From: Baffinella frigidus
Taxonomy: Eukaryota; Cryptophyceae; Cryptomonadales; Baffinellaceae
Length of the DNA: 13,810 nt
Direction of reading: 5' to 3'
Assembly: GCA_026770585.1 (NCBI GenBank)
Contig: MU646534.1
Span: 138,944-152,753 of the forward strand
The notes beneath the pieces were generated by a model. That model was given only the letters and a program-made list of their open reading frames with translations, was not told the DNA's origin and made no database searches. The position numbers were made by a program, and so were the translations under genes. This document shows, one piece after another, positions 12,186-13,810 of this stretch (positions are counted from its first letter, which is position 1; each line of letters opens with the position of its first letter).

Positions 12186-12380
12186 TCAGGTGCAGAGGAA
12201 CTCAGCAGAACCGGCGAAAGGGTGGTCCCCACGCTGACAGGGGCTTTCAGGCAACACTGGGTCGGCGGGTTCCTGCTTCATTGTGAGCGTCAGCCCCTGC
12301 AGCAGCGCTCCCTCGACCGCTTCGTCCGCCTTCAAACCCTTCTTCGCCGTTGCCGCTTTCTTCGACCCCTTCGGGGGCAT
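12186..12380 (-). CDS. Candidate first exon: basic N-terminus starting MPPKGSKKAA
   Basis: An ATG at 12380-12378 with A at -3 opens a frame beginning MPPKGSKKAATAKKG, followed by an acidic/neutral stretch (KADEAVEGALLQG) and MKQEPADPV. The frame stops at 12186. The Lys/Ala-rich start with G/C-ending codons looks like a real N-terminus, such as that of a nuclear or ribosome-associated protein. It lies upstream of, and in the same orientation as, the METTL13-like exons, so it may be their first exon. In that case the protein would lack the N-terminal methyltransferase domain. No consensus donor stands out; GT at the PCQ codons (complement of 12235-12245) or at DPV are candidates, so the 3' boundary given is only the stop of the open frame. 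It could equally belong to a separate gene. Confidence 0.35.
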   Translation of the reverse strand: MPPKGSKKAATAKKGLKADEAVEGALLQGLTLTMKQEPADPVLPESPCQRGDHPFAGSAEFLCT

Positions 12381-12549
12381 TTTACAGGCACGAGGCAGAA
12401 CTCGTGCCCCGGGAAGTTTGGATCCCCTGCGGGATCGTGTCGTAGCACCCGCAATCGTGACCTGCCCTTACCCGAACCACGAGGAGGAAACCCGCGGGAA
12501 ACGAGACCCTTCCCGAAAAAAGAATCTCGGGCCCGCTTCGGAACTAGCT

Positions 12550-13080
12550 GAGCCATTTGTTCCCAAAAGTCAACTTAAGAGTCTTACCCGGGGAAATTGA
12601 CTTAGTCCGTGGAAACTTGGAGCCATTACACCCAGCTGTTGGGGTGGCGGTCGTATGCCAAATCAATAAACCTGCCCTCCGCCCCGTTCCAGTGATCGAT
12701 CCGTAGTCCAACGAGTGGTTTTCAAAAGTTAACTTGCCCAAATTTTCAAAAGTTAACTTGCCCAAGTGCTTCTCAATTGAGAATTTCCATGTTTCTGTCA
12801 CTTCCCCTCATCTCCCAGCCCTATCCTTTCCCGCCAACCCTCCCCAGATGTGAGTGACCTCAGAACACCACCCCTCCACCATGAACAAACAATTTGTTAC
12901 CCCTAAAGAGAGGTGCCCTCCCACCCACGCTTCAATGAAATCCCAAAAGGCCCAGAAAGCCTACCCCACCATACACGGCGAAAGACCCCGATGTTTTTAG
13001 AAGGTGGTAGATGTATGGTTACCAAACCTTCAGAACGCATACAGAGACAGCATCCGTCAATATTGAGTTACGAAACTAAC
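12550..13080. other. No gene seen
   Basis: Contains an AAAAGTCAACTTAAG motif at 12565, two TTTTCAAAAGTTAACTTGCC units (12718-12765) and a TCTCAATTGAGA palindrome (12771). The open frames are short and have no recognisable product. Confidence 0.5.
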
Positions 13081-13098
13081 GCACATGGGCGTCTATTA

Positions 13099-13297
13099 CA
13101 GGGGTACATCATCAACAGTGCCAGACCGACCAAAACCTCCTTAGGTTACATGTACTCTCAGGTACCTCGCTCACAAGAAACCGCCGTCCCCTAGGACCCT
13201 ACAGTAGGCCTATGCCTAGGGCCCTATGGTGGTCCTAGGGGGGGGGGGGCAATTTCTTATGAGCGAGGTACACGTACATAATGTACATGTACCCCTG
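13099..13297. mobile_element. TA-flanked hairpin element, family A, copy 5 (nested or rearranged)
   Basis: Outer ends are TTA-CAGGGGTACAT and ATGTACCCCTG-TTA. Inside lies a second, nearly complete family A body (13160-13270: GGTACCTCGCTCACAAG...TTATGAGCGAGGTAC) bordered by TACATGTAC on both sides. Confidence 0.65.
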
Positions 13298-13340
13298 TTA
13301 CACACATGGGCGTCTATTACCCTGCGTGCCATCATGGCCA

Positions 13341-13440
13341 TGTCCGTTAGGTCCGTTAGGTCCTTAAGGTTCTTCGAGCTCCCAACATAGGCGGACACCG
13401 GAACTGGTTCTGTAGAAAGGTCATGCTTCCTTTCGGATCA
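13341..13440. repeat. Dispersed repeat, copy 4
   Basis: GTCCGTTAG repeated, then GAGCTCCCAACATAGGCGGA...CACCGGAACTGGTTCTGTAG. Best match to copy 1. Confidence 0.65.
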
Positions 13441-13669
13441 CATCAAGCCCCCCTGTATAAGGCCGCACCCGCTGAATGCACACTGTTGATAATGTATTTC
13501 CACACAGGGGGATATCCTCGTGAGACGATCTACCCGAACTAGCCTAAATGTCTCATGTCTACATAACTCACTTCTCTCCGCCCGAGGCGGGCCCGTCCTA
13601 GGGCTCGTCCCCAGCTCCGATCCAAAAAATAAACGCAACGTGTCTCCTTAACCGCATCTACAGAGACCT

Positions 13670-13810
13670 AGAGAGACGCTACCAGCGTACGCACGCGCCC
13701 CGTGCCACTCCCACTTGCACCCCCCCCCCCCTCCGTCTCCCCAACCGACACCTCATCCAACCGCAGCTGCGCCATCCGTGCCGGGCGAAACCCCTCCCCC
13801 TCCACACGGC
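13670..13810 (-). CDS. Possible coding edge, partial (..FRPARMAQLRLDEVSVGETE)
   Basis: On minus the frame is open from the window end (RVEGEGFRPARMAQLRL...), with G/C-ending codons and a protein-like composition up to a 12-G run (13720-13731), and then continues to a stop near 13673. A donor GT follows CGTACGCTG. It could be the end of an upstream exon or a first exon with ATG at 13775. No family recognised. Confidence 0.2.

Overview
The window looks like nuclear DNA of an intron-rich, repeat-rich eukaryote, most plausibly a photosynthetic protist. Degenerate TTTAGGG-type (Arabidopsis-type telomere) heptamers occur at many sites, which fits green algae or plants, dinoflagellates and some other algae. 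There is no operon structure, ribosome binding site or long ORF. The lineage cannot be fixed from sequence alone.

One gene is recognisable, on the minus strand. Most long open frames here are repeat translations, but nine short blocks between 11614 and 4037 join by GT-AG splicing with matching phases at every junction. They give 249 stop-free codons (748 bp). In order they reproduce the C-terminal, spermidine-synthase-like methyltransferase half of METTL13 (eEF1A N-terminal methyltransferase family). The landmarks are an S-x-L-x-G-x-x-x-V-E-E segment, an LIVG/LAGG SAM loop, a VELDP acidic motif, a VHVADGVDF strand, an LMDVN strand, an APPRPF motif and an AMNVLCSDP strand. A possible first exon (MPPKGSKK...) lies at about 12380. 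Possible C-terminal helix exons lie at 3204-3260 and 2988-3041.

The striking feature is around these exons. Seven of the nine mapped exons have partial or complete copies in the flanking introns (only those at 11171-11248 and 10189-10260 do not). In the transcription sense, copies carrying the acceptor side lie upstream of the full exon and copies carrying the donor side lie downstream. Tandem duplication across exon-intron borders predicts exactly this. Several copies keep AG and/or GT and differ from the parent mainly at synonymous sites, so some may be usable alternative exons. The clearest case is a pair of complete 62-bp exons at 4037-4098 and 3747-3808. The introns are otherwise filled with heptamer arrays (TTTAGGG, TGTAGGG, TTTCGGG), an octamer array (GTTGTACA), a CAATCTAAAAGGAC array and other tandem repeats.

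Layout: 1-1552 holds TA-flanked hairpin (MITE-like) elements of two families. 1553-2820 is non-coding repeats. 2822-2983 is a near-perfect 162-bp palindrome. 2988-11614 is the split gene. 11615-12380 is duplicated intron sequence and the candidate first exon. 12381-13810 is non-coding, with another hairpin element (nested, 13099-13297), a dispersed repeat, and a possible coding edge at the far end.
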